NCBI GenBank assembly: GCA_036567785.1
Contig: DATCTV010000045.1
Location: 1-36,959 of the forward strand
Direction: 5' to 3'
DNA: 36,959 bases
Source of the DNA: Desulfomonilia bacterium
Lineage (GTDB): Bacteria > Desulfobacterota > Desulfomonilia > UBA1062
Shown one piece after another: positions 6,583 through 15,566 of this stretch (positions are counted from its first letter, which is position 1; every line of letters begins with the position of its first letter). The notes below the pieces were generated by a model. The model saw nothing but the letters and a program-made list of their open reading frames with translations. It had not been told where the DNA came from and did not search any database. The translations under genes were made by a program, and so were the position numbers.

Positions 6583-7788
6583 TTATTCGTGTCTCAAAGC
6601 CTCAATTGGGTCAAGCCTGGCAGCCTTCAGCGCCGGGAAGTAACCGAATATCACTCCTACAGCGGCTGAAAATAAAAACGCAATCACCACGATTTCCAGG
6701 TTGAAAACAAACGGAACCTTAAGCAACGAAGAAAGCAATATAGAACCGACAATGGCAAGGATGATTCCCGTAAGCCCGCCAAGTGAGGACAGCACTACCG
6801 ATTCAACCAGAAACTGCATCAGTACCTCTTTTTCAAAAGCGCCGATGGCGAGACGGATTCCGATTTCACGGGTACGCTCAGTCACGGAAACAAGCATGAT
6901 GTTCATGATGCCGATACCTCCCACAAGAAGGCTGACTGCGGCAACGGCGCTCAATAGCCCGGTCATCATCTTGGTGGTTCCGGTGAGCATGTTAATGATC
7001 TCCTTCATGTCCATTACGGTGAAGTTGTCATCGTCACTGTCCGAGAGGTGCCTGCGTTCACGCATCAATTGCGTGATGTCGGTTTTCGCCTTTTCTGTAG
7101 AAACACCCTCTTTTATTGAGATTTGGATAAGGTTTACGTCCTGGTTTCCTGAGATGCGCCTCTGATATAATGCAAGCGGTATGATTACGATGTCGTCCTG
7201 GTCCGTGCCCATGGAACTCTGGCCTTTTCCCTCAAGAACACCCACTATTTCGCAGGTGAGCTTCTCAAGCCTGATTCGTTCTCCGACCGGGTCCTGAGAA
7301 CCGAACAGCTTCTTGCTCACTGTCTCGCCTATGATGCAGACAGGTGTACCTATGCGGATTTCGCTGTCGTTGAACTCCCGGCCTTCTTTTATCTGCCGGT
7401 TTGTCACTTTAAAATACTGGTTATTGCTTCCGGTAATCTGTGTGGTCCAGTTCTGATTGCTGAAGATCGCCTTGACCGAAGTCGTTGAAACAGGCGCAAC
7501 AGCCGACACTGAATTTATCTCCCTGGCAATCGCTTCCCCGTCCGAGAGCTTGAAAGGGACGGTACTTGAGGATTGTCCGGGACCAAGACGCTTGCCCGGA
7601 GTAATCATCAACATATTGCTTCCCATGCTGCTGATCTGTTCTTTGACTTGTTCGGTCGTGCCATTGCCAAGGGTCACCATTGTGATGACGGCGCCGACCC
7701 CGATTATAATGCCAAGGATGGTGAGAAATGATCTCATCAAGTTTCTTCTTATATCACGAAGGGCCAGTAGTATGGTGTTCCACAGCAT
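6583..7788 (-). CDS. MacB-like ABC transporter permease (FtsX-type)
   Basis: A 401-residue membrane protein. TM1 lies at about residues 17-42 (RSFLTILGIIIGVGAVITM), followed by a large MacB-type periplasmic domain (about 45-275) and three C-terminal TM segments; ILVSVTERTREIGIRLAIGA and PALKAARLDPIEALRHE are the FtsX/MacB signatures. The ATPase is a separate gene, unlike the fused E. coli MacB. With the upstream genes it forms a tripartite pump moving substrate from periplasm to outside. AGGAG overlaps the end of the ATPase gene. It is the last gene of the five-gene operon. Confidence 0.9.
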   Translation of the reverse strand: MLWNTILLALRDIRRNLMRSFLTILGIIIGVGAVITMVTLGNGTTEQVKEQISSMGSNMLMITPGKRLGPGQSSSTVPFKLSDGEAIAREINSVSAVAPVSTTSVKAIFSNQNWTTQITGSNNQYFKVTNRQIKEGREFNDSEIRIGTPVCIIGETVSKKLFGSQDPVGERIRLEKLTCEIVGVLEGKGQSSMGTDQDDIVIIPLALYQRRISGNQDVNLIQISIKEGVSTEKAKTDITQLMRERRHLSDSDDDNFTVMDMKEIINMLTGTTKMMTGLLSAVAAVSLLVGGIGIMNIMLVSVTERTREIGIRLAIGAFEKEVLMQFLVESVVLSSLGGLTGIILAIVGSILLSSLLKVPFVFNLEIVVIAFLFSAAVGVIFGYFPALKAARLDPIEALRHE

Positions 7789-7794
7789 GATGAA

Positions 7795-8517
7795 TTATCT
7801 CCTATTGTAATTATCGGAGTCAACGAGTCCGTCCACGAAATGGATTATACGTTTTGCATATTCCGCCATATCTGGTTCATGTGTCACCATGACGATGGTC
7901 ATTCCGAGATCGGTGTTGAGTCTTATGAGAAGGTCCATTATTTCTTTGCTTCTGGCTGTATCAAGATTTCCTGTCGGTTCATCAGCATAAAGAACCATTG
8001 GTTCGGTCACTATTGCACGGGCGATGGCGACACGCTGCTGCTGTCCGCCGGAAAGTTCGGCCGGCGTATGGGACTCCCATCCATTGAGTCCGACGGTTTC
8101 AAGGGCCCCCAATGACTTTTCGCGCCTGATGCGTGCTGATTCCCCCCGATAGATTAGCGGAAGTTCCACATTCTCAAGGGCGGAGGTACGGCCCAGCAGG
8201 TCATAACCCTGGAATACAAACCCGAGATAGAAACGCCTCAAGCGTGTGCGCTGGGCACGGCTCAACCTTCCGACATCTACGCCTTTGAAGCTGTATATTC
8301 CGCTGCTCGGCGTATCCAGGCAACCCAGGATATTCATACACGTGGATTTTCCCGAACCGCTGGGCCCCATGACTGCAACGAACTCGCCCTTATCGATGCT
8401 GAGGCTGATGCCCCTCAGCGCCTGCATGGCAGCCTGGCCTTTGCCGTATGTCTTGGTGACGCCTTTAAGTTCTATCAGAGGGATCGATGCTGATCCGTTA
8501 TTGTCCGGCATGTTCAT
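7795..8517 (-). CDS. ABC transporter ATPase, MacB/LolD class
   Basis: A 240-residue ATPase with Walker A GPSGSGKST (51-59), a Q-loop FQGYD, the signature LSGGQQQRVAIARA, Walker B with catalytic E in LYADEPTGNLD, and the H-loop THEPD. The LDTPSSG and GNLD segments are typical of the MacB/LolD/FtsE group that drives mechanotransmission and not membrane transport of the usual kind. Its ATG overlaps the TGA of the adaptor gene (ATGA at 8514-8517), and the permease follows 6 bases after its stop, so it pairs with both. Confidence 0.93.
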   Translation of the reverse strand: MNMPDNNGSASIPLIELKGVTKTYGKGQAAMQALRGISLSIDKGEFVAVMGPSGSGKSTCMNILGCLDTPSSGIYSFKGVDVGRLSRAQRTRLRRFYLGFVFQGYDLLGRTSALENVELPLIYRGESARIRREKSLGALETVGLNGWESHTPAELSGGQQQRVAIARAIVTEPMVLYADEPTGNLDTARSKEIMDLLIRLNTDLGMTIVMVTHEPDMAEYAKRIIHFVDGLVDSDNYNRR

Positions 8518-9815
8518 TTCACCTTGGTGATTGTGTCGACCACCACCGCAGTACCCGGTTTTAGGTCTGTGCTGATGATCTCCGTCAAATTGCCGTTTGT
8601 TGCTCCGGTCTTTACCGGAACAGCCTTAAGGGATCCATCCTGAACTATCCATACCTGCTGTTTCTTTCCTTCTCCTGATGAGTTTTGATCGCGACTGGAT
8701 GACTCTTTGGGCGGATGGGGTAACAGTGAACCCACAAGGCCGCCTGAAGAGGATGTCTTTTCTGTATCTTTATTTTCCTCAGGAGGAACAAATCTGAGGG
8801 CGGCGGTTGGTGCCAGCAAGGCCTGTTTCACCTCGTTGACCTTAATGTCTGCCGTAACCGTCATGCCGGGCCTCAGACTCAGGTCGGAGTTGTCGACTTT
8901 CAGGACCGTTTCGTAGGTCACAACGCCTGACGTGGTCGATGAACCGTAATGTGATTTTGTTATACGGGCCGTAAATATCCTGTTTGGATATGCGGAAACG
9001 GTGAATGTCGCATCCTGGCCTTCTTTGATTTTGCCGATATCGGCCTCGTCCACGTTCACATGCAGTTCCATCTTGGTCAGGTCCTCGGCTAACGTAAACA
9101 ATACTGGAGTCTGGTAAGAGGCCGCAACAGTCTGACCGGGTTCGATGTCGCGTTTAAGGATGACTCCATTGATGGGCGAGCGGATTATTGCCTTGGAAAG
9201 ATCCGTCAGGTTCGAATCAAGTTTTGCCTGTGTTTCAGATACAGCAGCTTTCGCGCTTGCCAGATCAGCCTTTGCTCTATCATAAGATGCCTGTGCGGAG
9301 TTCATTTCCGTCTGGGATGGAACCTTATTGTTGCTCAATTTTCTCACATTCTGGTACTGTACAAGTTTATCGCGTGTTTCGGACAGGGTCGCCTGGGCCT
9401 GCTCAACCTTAGCCAAGGCTGACTCAAGAGAGGCCTTGGTCTGCGTGGCCTCTGCCTTGAGTTTCGTGGTATCAATCTCTGCCAGGGGCTGGCCTGCCTT
9501 GACCCTGTCGTTGTAATCCACCAAGACCTTCTTTATGGTGCCGGACAACTCGCTGCCCACTTCCACTTCGTTCGTAGGCTCAAGGGTTCCGGTTGCGGTT
9601 ACTTTCACTATCAGATCGTTTCGCACTATCTTCTCTGTCTTATATTGAAGCGGCTTGTCGTTTGACGTACCTTTGATAATCACTATAACTATGACCAGAA
9701 CAACCAGAACTCCGGCTATAATAACCCAGCGTTTGATCTTATTTGTGTTCCCTGATTTATGTCCTATCTCCAGTACCTCATTGATGTTTGCTTCAGTATT
9801 TGTATTTATTTCCAT
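8514..9815 (-). CDS. MacA/HlyD-type periplasmic adaptor
   Basis: A 433-residue protein with a short cytoplasmic N-terminus, one TM segment (about residues 29-47, WVIIAGVLVVLVIVIVII), a split lipoyl domain (VEVGSELSGTIKKVLVDYND and SPINGVILKRDIEPGQ), a coiled-coil hairpin between them, and beta-barrel/membrane-proximal domains. A low-complexity Ser/Lys-rich insertion near residues 345-380 is unusual for MacA. It bridges the FtsX-type permease and the outer-membrane channel encoded next to it. AGGGAGATG precedes the start. Confidence 0.9.
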   Translation of the reverse strand: MEINTNTEANINEVLEIGHKSGNTNKIKRWVIIAGVLVVLVIVIVIIKGTSNDKPLQYKTEKIVRNDLIVKVTATGTLEPTNEVEVGSELSGTIKKVLVDYNDRVKAGQPLAEIDTTKLKAEATQTKASLESALAKVEQAQATLSETRDKLVQYQNVRKLSNNKVPSQTEMNSAQASYDRAKADLASAKAAVSETQAKLDSNLTDLSKAIIRSPINGVILKRDIEPGQTVAASYQTPVLFTLAEDLTKMELHVNVDEADIGKIKEGQDATFTVSAYPNRIFTARITKSHYGSSTTSGVVTYETVLKVDNSDLSLRPGMTVTADIKVNEVKQALLAPTAALRFVPPEENKDTEKTSSSGGLVGSLLPHPPKESSSRDQNSSGEGKKQQVWIVQDGSLKAVPVKTGATNGNLTEIISTDLKPGTAVVVDTITKVK

Positions 9816-9837
9816 ATTTCATCTCCCTGATGATCGT

Positions 9838-11295
9838 TTAGGATTTTGTTCCTTCTGATGTCCATCCCCCGCCGATTGCCTTATATAGCCGGACGACATC
9901 CATGGTTATATTTCCTTCAGACTGTGCCAGATCGTCCTCAAGAGATAAAAGAGAGCGTTCAGCCACAAGCACATCGGTGAAATCAGTCAATCCGGACTGG
10001 TATTTATACTGCGTCAGCTCAACCGCCAGTTGCGCCGACTTGACCGCCTCGACCAAAGCATTTCTCCGGTTTTGCTCCTGAGCATAGGCTGTGATTGCAT
10101 TTTCAACTTCTTCCAATGCTTCCAGAACGGCAGTCTCATAGTCGCAAAGGTATTGCTCCTGAATGGCTGTCTGGACTTTTATATTCTGGCGTATGGATCC
10201 GGCCTCGAAAATCCTCCATGAGATAAGACCGCCACCGCTTGCGGTCTGGTTTCCCGGCGAGAATATCTTGTTTATCGACAATGCTTCAAGCCCTATCGAA
10301 CCATCAAGAGTAAATTTTGGATAGAGTTCGGCAGTTGCAACACCAATTTGAGCGGTCTGTGAGGCTAAATCGCGTTCAGCCTTCCGGACATCCGGACGTT
10401 GTCTGAGGACGTCGGCCGGCACCCCAACTGCAATATTCGACGGCGCCAATGGTATAGGTTGATGATTCTTTATCTCTTTCTGCACCTTGCCGGGCTGTTC
10501 GCCGATAAGTACGGCGAGGCGATTTGCCGCTTCTTCAAGGCCGGTGTACAAGGGAGGAATTTCAGAGAGTGTGGCTTCCCGGTTGTATTTGGCTTGCTGA
10601 ACCGCCAATTCGTCGGTAAGTCCGGCCTGATATCGCCACTGGGTCAGCCTGAGAGTTTCATCCTGTGACTTCAAATTGGACTCCATAACGTCTATCCTGG
10701 ACTGGTATGTCCGGGCATCCAGATAATTCAAAGCTACTTCCGCAAGTAATGAAACGAGAACATCCCTCTTGTTCTCGACGCTTGATTGGAGGGAAGCATC
10801 TGAGGCTTCAACGGAACGACGTACGCCCCCGAATACATCAAGTTCCCAGCTGGCGTCGAATCCCAGTGAAAAAAGGTTGGAAGTGATTCCACTGCCGGAA
10901 TTTTCACTGGTGCTGCTGCGATTGCCGCTGCCGGATGCATCAACTGTTGGATAATATCCCGCCTTGGCCATGTTCCGCTGTGCTCGGGCTTCATGTATAC
11001 GGGCTTCAGCCTTTTTCAGGTCAAAATTATTGGCGACGGCCCTGTTTATAAGGCTTGTGAGTTCCGCATCATTAAACACGGTCCACCATGAAGCAAGATC
11101 CTTCTGATTGATTGCGCCATCGTTAATTCCGTTTTCAAGCGGAGAATGCCACTTGCTGTTCGTTGATATATCCGGCTTGACATAATTAGGGCCCACTGAT
11201 GGGATCGAGGCACATCCAAAAAATACAAGCGCTGAAAAAATTCCTGACAGATATAAAATGCCACGGTGAAAAATCTCTTGTTGGATATGGATCAT
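9838..11295 (-). CDS. Outer-membrane efflux lipoprotein, NodT/TolC family
   Basis: A 485-residue protein. The signal peptide ends with a lipobox-like FFGC (C28), then SIPSVGPNYVKPD, the standard opening of NodT-family outer-membrane factors. Two OEP repeats follow, with the typical ARIHEARAQRN and QYKYQSGLTDFTDVL segments near the end of each half. It would form the trimeric outer-membrane channel of the pump. The start ATG lies 3 bases after the tetR stop, with AGGAGG inside the end of tetR, so the two are cotranscribed. Confidence 0.9.
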   Translation of the reverse strand: MIHIQQEIFHRGILYLSGIFSALVFFGCASIPSVGPNYVKPDISTNSKWHSPLENGINDGAINQKDLASWWTVFNDAELTSLINRAVANNFDLKKAEARIHEARAQRNMAKAGYYPTVDASGSGNRSSTSENSGSGITSNLFSLGFDASWELDVFGGVRRSVEASDASLQSSVENKRDVLVSLLAEVALNYLDARTYQSRIDVMESNLKSQDETLRLTQWRYQAGLTDELAVQQAKYNREATLSEIPPLYTGLEEAANRLAVLIGEQPGKVQKEIKNHQPIPLAPSNIAVGVPADVLRQRPDVRKAERDLASQTAQIGVATAELYPKFTLDGSIGLEALSINKIFSPGNQTASGGGLISWRIFEAGSIRQNIKVQTAIQEQYLCDYETAVLEALEEVENAITAYAQEQNRRNALVEAVKSAQLAVELTQYKYQSGLTDFTDVLVAERSLLSLEDDLAQSEGNITMDVVRLYKAIGGGWTSEGTKS

Positions 11296-11298
11296 ATG

Positions 11299-12000
11299 CT
11301 AGCGCCTCCTGGATGAACTTCTCTTTTGTAACGATTTTGTCGATTCTGCTTTTCTTGATTTCTTTGCATCAAGTACTGCCCTTATGCCACCTAATGAAAA
11401 TGTAATGACATGCTCGATATAGTCATTGATATCATTAAGGCTTGTTGGTTTGTTGCCCTTGTCAGCGTTTTCACCACGTCCCCAGTTTGTTACAGCAGGG
11501 TTCACACATTGGCTAAAGATGCTGATTTCGCAGAATTGAACCTGCGTCTCGGAGACATCGGGGCCAAGTAGTTCACGGATGACCAAATTCAACCTCGCCT
11601 GCATGGGCTGGATCTCCTCATGGATTACATGTTCTAAAAGTCCTGTCGGGCTGGCCATTTCCCTCTGAACAATCATGAATTCCTTGTTGTTCTCGTCAGA
11701 AAAACGGTTGAGGAGTGCTTTAATTTGACCCTTAAGCCTTTCTTTTGGAGGTGCATTTTCGTTGACGCCGCCATCTGGCGGATGGTCTCTTAGCGCCTCC
11801 TTGAGGGATTGCCTCCATGCTTCACGGTACAAGGATTCCTTGTCGCCGAAATGATAATTTACCGCTGCAGTATTAGCTTGGGCTCTGGCGCAAATTTCTG
11901 CAATGGTTGCGTCGCGGTAGCCTTTCACTGCAAAGACCTCGGCTGCCGCCTTAAGAAGTCTTCCTTGCGTTCTTGCCGCATCCTCTCTCTGTATCTTCAT
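11299..12000 (-). CDS. TetR-family repressor with CerR-type C-terminal domain
   Basis: A 233-residue regulator. The N-terminal HTH (about residues 12-58) reads ATIAEICARAQANTAAVNYH, a classic TetR recognition helix, and the C-terminal part (MIVQREMASPTGLLEHVI) fits the CerR/DUF1956 ligand domain. The protein ends in an Arg/Lys/Ser-rich tail from about residue 215. It is the first gene of the efflux operon and very likely represses it until a ligand binds. An AT-rich inverted repeat overlaps its promoter. Confidence 0.88.
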   Translation of the reverse strand: MKIQREDAARTQGRLLKAAAEVFAVKGYRDATIAEICARAQANTAAVNYHFGDKESLYREAWRQSLKEALRDHPPDGGVNENAPPKERLKGQIKALLNRFSDENNKEFMIVQREMASPTGLLEHVIHEEIQPMQARLNLVIRELLGPDVSETQVQFCEISIFSQCVNPAVTNWGRGENADKGNKPTSLNDINDYIEHVITFSLGGIRAVLDAKKSRKAESTKSLQKRSSSRRR

Positions 12001-12018
12001 AAAGCTCCCTAATTAATA

Positions 12019-12058
12019 ATTTAATATGATAATTAAAATATATATTTGAAATAGTCAA
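12019..12058 (-). promoter_or_regulatory. Promoter and candidate TetR operator for the efflux operon
   Basis: On the minus strand TTGACT (complement of 12053-12058) is followed after 17 bases by TAATTA. The inverted repeat ATTTAAT (12019-12025) / ATTAAAA (12032-12038) matches at 6 of 7 positions and covers the -10 area, as expected of a local TetR-type operator. The region is very AT-rich, so part of the symmetry may be chance. Confidence 0.4.
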
Positions 12059-12060
12059 GT

Positions 12061-12394
12061 AAAATATTACGAGCAAGGAAACCAATGAAATTGTTTGTCA
12101 TTTTGATAAGATCATGAGGATATTTCGATAGACGGGAATAAGCATATTTAGCCGGTTTGTGGTATCAGATGTGATAACCGGGAAGTTATCAGGCTAGATA
12201 AAGAATTAAAATCTCTATCGTCAATTCTTTTTCAACCTTATACTGTACAGTTCTTTTGTGGCACATCACATTCCGGATTAATTCATCACCGTATTTAAAA
12301 GCTGAATTCGTGAACATATCGATCAGGTCAGCCAAAACTTTGCTCGTTTAAGATAAGATTATAAAAAGAGCTCAGCATATTGTTATTTTTTATG
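12061..12394. other. Intergenic gap with no recognised feature
   Basis: Between the tetR promoter and the stop of the lipoprotein gene there are about 330 AT-rich bases. No coding frame with protein-like content, RNA gene, clear terminator or long repeat was found. Confidence 0.4.
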
Positions 12395-13381
12395 TCACGG
12401 AATCAATCTATCTTCGCACCAGTCTTCCAGATCCCAAGACCCGCTGGTTTTTGTGAGCGTGGCCGTTGAATCGTCAAAAGTAACGGTAATTTCCACAATT
12501 CCGTCATCGTCGGCGTCCTCGTCATCTTCATTGTCAGCGTATATCGTCAGGGTTCCGTCAGTCCAGTAATAATCGCCTTCATCACGTGTTATGGATGTAC
12601 CGTCGATCTCGTAACTCACATCATTGATGCTGAATGTGCCCGAGACTTCATCTATCGAATCTGAACCCTGCTCAATATAGAAGGAAGAGAATGTGAGATC
12701 GAAGGTTTCGTCATCGTCCGTGTCATAAACGCTCACCGAACCTTTGAGCGTGAGCGACGGGTAGTCGGAGTCGGCATCCTCAACCTCAACGGTGAAGGAG
12801 GAGTAATCGGCCTCGTAGCCGTCAACATTGCATGTGGTGGAGAGAGATGAGGCCTTGATGGTTCCCTCGGTTAATGAAAGTTCTCCCGAATCGCTTTCTA
12901 TCGTCGCCACCAGATCGATAATTTTTAATGTACCGGAATAATCAATACCGTTGTTTGTAAAACCATCCAGTTTGATATTCGCATCGAGATACCAGGAATA
13001 AGTCGACTTCTCATCGAAATATATAATTCCGGAGCTTATACCGTCCGGTATGTCATAACCCTCGTTCTTGAGGGTGATGAGATTGACACTCGCAGGCAGT
13101 TCGTCGTTTGCGGCATAGTAATCATAAAGGTAATCCTGAACACCTCCTTCCGTTATCGCCACGAAAGCGTTTACCAGATTGTCATAAACGATCTGGCGCA
13201 TGGGTTCATCCGGATTGGTACATGCATAAGATAGAAAAAGTGCCGTATCATAATCGCTGCTGGTGGATGAATCGTCTCCGCATCCGGCCAGGAACAGTAT
13301 GACCAATAAGGTTGCAAAGGGGTACGCCAACCTGGATATAAAATCTTTCTTCCTGTTTATTTTACAATAAGATGTAATCAT
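12395..13381 (-). CDS. Acidic lipoprotein of unknown function
   Basis: A 328-residue protein. The start MITSYCKI is chosen because AAGGAG lies 5 bases upstream; a longer frame to 13420 has no such site. The signal peptide ends in the lipobox LFLAGC, followed by a Ser/Asp linker (GDDSSTSSDYD). The mature part is very rich in Asp, Glu, Ser, Thr and alternating hydrophobic residues, suggesting repeated beta strands such as LTLKGSVSVYD and GTLTIYADN. EDDEDADDDG near residue 290 could bind calcium. Two further cysteines (CNVDGY and the near-terminal DWCED) might form a disulfide. No family is recognised. Confidence 0.7.
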   Translation of the reverse strand: MITSYCKINRKKDFISRLAYPFATLLVILFLAGCGDDSSTSSDYDTALFLSYACTNPDEPMRQIVYDNLVNAFVAITEGGVQDYLYDYYAANDELPASVNLITLKNEGYDIPDGISSGIIYFDEKSTYSWYLDANIKLDGFTNNGIDYSGTLKIIDLVATIESDSGELSLTEGTIKASSLSTTCNVDGYEADYSSFTVEVEDADSDYPSLTLKGSVSVYDTDDDETFDLTFSSFYIEQGSDSIDEVSGTFSINDVSYEIDGTSITRDEGDYYWTDGTLTIYADNEDDEDADDDGIVEITVTFDDSTATLTKTSGSWDLEDWCEDRLIP

Positions 13382-13498
13382 TTCAGCTCCTTTATTTTTA
13401 GCCGCCATTTTCTTGACCATATGAAAAAGTCATGCTCTTTTCTAGCCCGGCAGTAGCGGGATTTACAAATAAGAGGATCTTTGGTTAGCTTTGCTCAT

Positions 13499-13945
13499 TT
13501 ATTTTGAAGGAACAGATGGACACGGCCCAGAAGGCTTCATGTTCAGTTTCTTCTGGATATCATCGGCCTGCTTCTTTGTGATCACTCCCGCCGCGGCAGC
13601 CTGCGTTACGAGTTTCGCCGTCTGCTTGTCCATTGCGGTACCAAAAGCCTCCGGTGCAACCCCGTATGAATTCAATATCGCCTGAGGCGGGCTGCTTATG
13701 AGCATCTGCCTGATATTCTCCTGGGATAAACCGGTAAGCTCTGCAAGGACATTTGTCTGAATTGCCTCGTTTAGAAGTTTGATTCCGGGATTGACAGAAG
13801 AAGGTATCCCTACATGTGACGGTGGAGCCATAAACGAATCGGACATCCGAGGGGGTCCTCCGGGCTGATCAAATCCAAATGCTGCTGCTGAAAGAAAGAC
13901 GCAATATGCGAGAACCATTATAAACGATATATGATGTTTCTTCAT
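13499..13945 (-). CDS. Small secreted helical protein, function unknown
   Basis: A 148-residue protein with a signal peptide ending SAAAFG (about residue 24), a Pro/Gly-rich linker and a helical C-terminal half. The segment AGVITKKQADDIQKKL looks like the short helical hairpins found in DUF2680-type secreted proteins. The start has AAAGGAGG 6-7 bases upstream. It lies 118 bases upstream of the acidic lipoprotein on the same strand, so the two could be coexpressed, but no shared function can be inferred. Confidence 0.6.
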   Translation of the reverse strand: MKKHHISFIMVLAYCVFLSAAAFGFDQPGGPPRMSDSFMAPPSHVGIPSSVNPGIKLLNEAIQTNVLAELTGLSQENIRQMLISSPPQAILNSYGVAPEAFGTAMDKQTAKLVTQAAAAGVITKKQADDIQKKLNMKPSGPCPSVPSK

Positions 13946-14252
13946 ACGTATTCCTCCTTTATGGATTAATTCATTTCTCTCACAAGACTGTGAAGATATT
14001 ATGGAAAAAATATGTATTTGCTGTGTAACACCAGGAAATAAGTCCGGAGTCTTCGACAGATTGAACAGTTATCCAGTATTAAGGTCGAATGCTAAGGATT
14101 TCTATATTGATGAAGATTCGACAGAATACCATAATGCGAATGATTGATTGCATGGAACACTTGATTGCTTATAATGAAGATCGATAGTGATTTCGTCATA
14201 AGGCCTGATAGTGTATTATAGTCATTCGGAAAATTGTTCAGGGAGTCATGTT
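13946..14252. other. Intergenic gap with no recognised feature
   Basis: About 307 bases between the divergent secreted-protein gene and the DUF218 pseudogene. No coding frame, repeat or clear hairpin was found. It presumably held the promoters of both genes. Confidence 0.4.
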
Positions 14253-15485
14253 ATGAAATTGATGAGGTGTTACTAAATAAGATCCCCGGCGTTTCTGGCG
14301 TTATGTGTTATCGCGGCTTTCTTCCTTCACGGATGCAACGAACAAGCCGCTTTCAATCCTGATTATAAGCTAATTTCAAGCGGTTCGTTCATGCAGGACA
14401 AGAATTATTACCTGCTAACCGTTTTTCAGAAGGATGCGCGTGTAAGGGGCTGTATCGAAAACGATGATAATCTCGCGGCCATCAGTGCCGGACAGGAAAG
14501 CCTGTTCCTCTTGGCCGCCCGGACATGTGCAGGCGATATAGACTGCTGAGCATCCGCCTTGCTCTTTACAGGAGAGCAGACATCGCAGATATCGGATGAC
14601 CTTTGCCGGGTCTTCGGCAGACCCATTGCCTCCCGGACATTGATATAGAAGCATATGAGGCCGTCAGGCATGTTTCAGCTTCATGCGTCCGAGACGAACG
14701 GGTCGTTTATCAAAAACTCGTGGCTTGATACTATTCATGGGCTTGAGATTGACTTCGATTCGTATGTAAAACACCTCGCACCCCGGGACACTGGATAAAA
14801 TCATGAAAGATGTCGACGCGTAATCGCCGGAGGGGATGCTCTTTTTCGAACCGCTGCTCAAGGTATGCATTGCCGCAATGATTGAACAGGGCAGGGATGA
14901 ATCCGCCCGATACGAGCCTCTTGCAGACGGCGAGCACAAAAAGGCGCTTGAGAAGATGGCGAATATCGACTGGGACGACTACGAGTATCCCCTGCTCATC
15001 GTTCCATGCTATGGACCGGATGAAGAGGGTATCGCCCTTAGTACTTATGGCAAGATAAGGTGTCAAGCTGCGGTCAGAAGATACCATGAAGGAGTCGCCC
15101 CGTTCATACTTACGTCCGGAGGGCACGTGCATCCGGACAGGACCCCGTACTGCTAGACCATGGGAATGAAGAAATATCTAATTAACGAGCTTGATGTCCC
15201 AGAATATGTGATCCTTGTCGATCCCCATGCTCGGCATATGACGACGAACCTTCGCAACGCCGCACGCATAAGTTCCGCAACAAGATACCGACGGAGAGGC
15301 ACTCGCTTGTCATTACAAACACGTTCCAGAGCTTTTTCATTACCTATATGATCGACGAGCGGTGCCTTGAGGAACTGGGCTATATGCCTTATCTTGAGGT
15401 CAGGATGATATTGCTTTGCGAAACGTTCTTCCTGCACGATATGACATCGCTTTATGCAGACCCCAGCGATCCGCTGGATCTTTGA
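14253..15485 (+). pseudogene. Dead lipoprotein gene with DUF218 (YdcF/ElyC-like) domain
   Basis: No single frame is long, but joining frames gives a protein of about 410 residues. It opens MKLMRCY, stop (14274), then a lipoprotein signal LALCVIAAFFLHGC in the same frame. In-frame stops follow at 14547 and 14646, and another at 14796 near the first frameshift. The second frame reads YPLLIVPCYGPDEEGIALS and ILTSGGHVHPDRTPYC, with stops at 14821 and 15154, then DVPEYVILVDPHARHMTTNL. A second shift near 15270 restores the first frame (LVITNTFQSFFITYMIDERC) to TGA 15483-15485. SGGHxHP, the stop in place of the expected E of EA, and PHARHxTTNLRNAARI match DUF218 proteins. At least five nonsense changes and two shifts mean the gene is long dead. 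Confidence 0.75.
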
Positions 15486-15566
15486 TTAGGAAGCGGAATC
15501 AGGCCGCCCGCCTTTGGTGTTAATGCATCATCGTCTGAGGCAGAGGCCTGCGGGTATCCAGCCGCA

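Noticed and set aside
14731-15437. Minus-strand frames of 133 and 94 codons over the DUF218 pseudogene
   Set aside because: The plus strand carries clear DUF218 blocks across both intervals; the minus-strand frames read as shadows without motifs.
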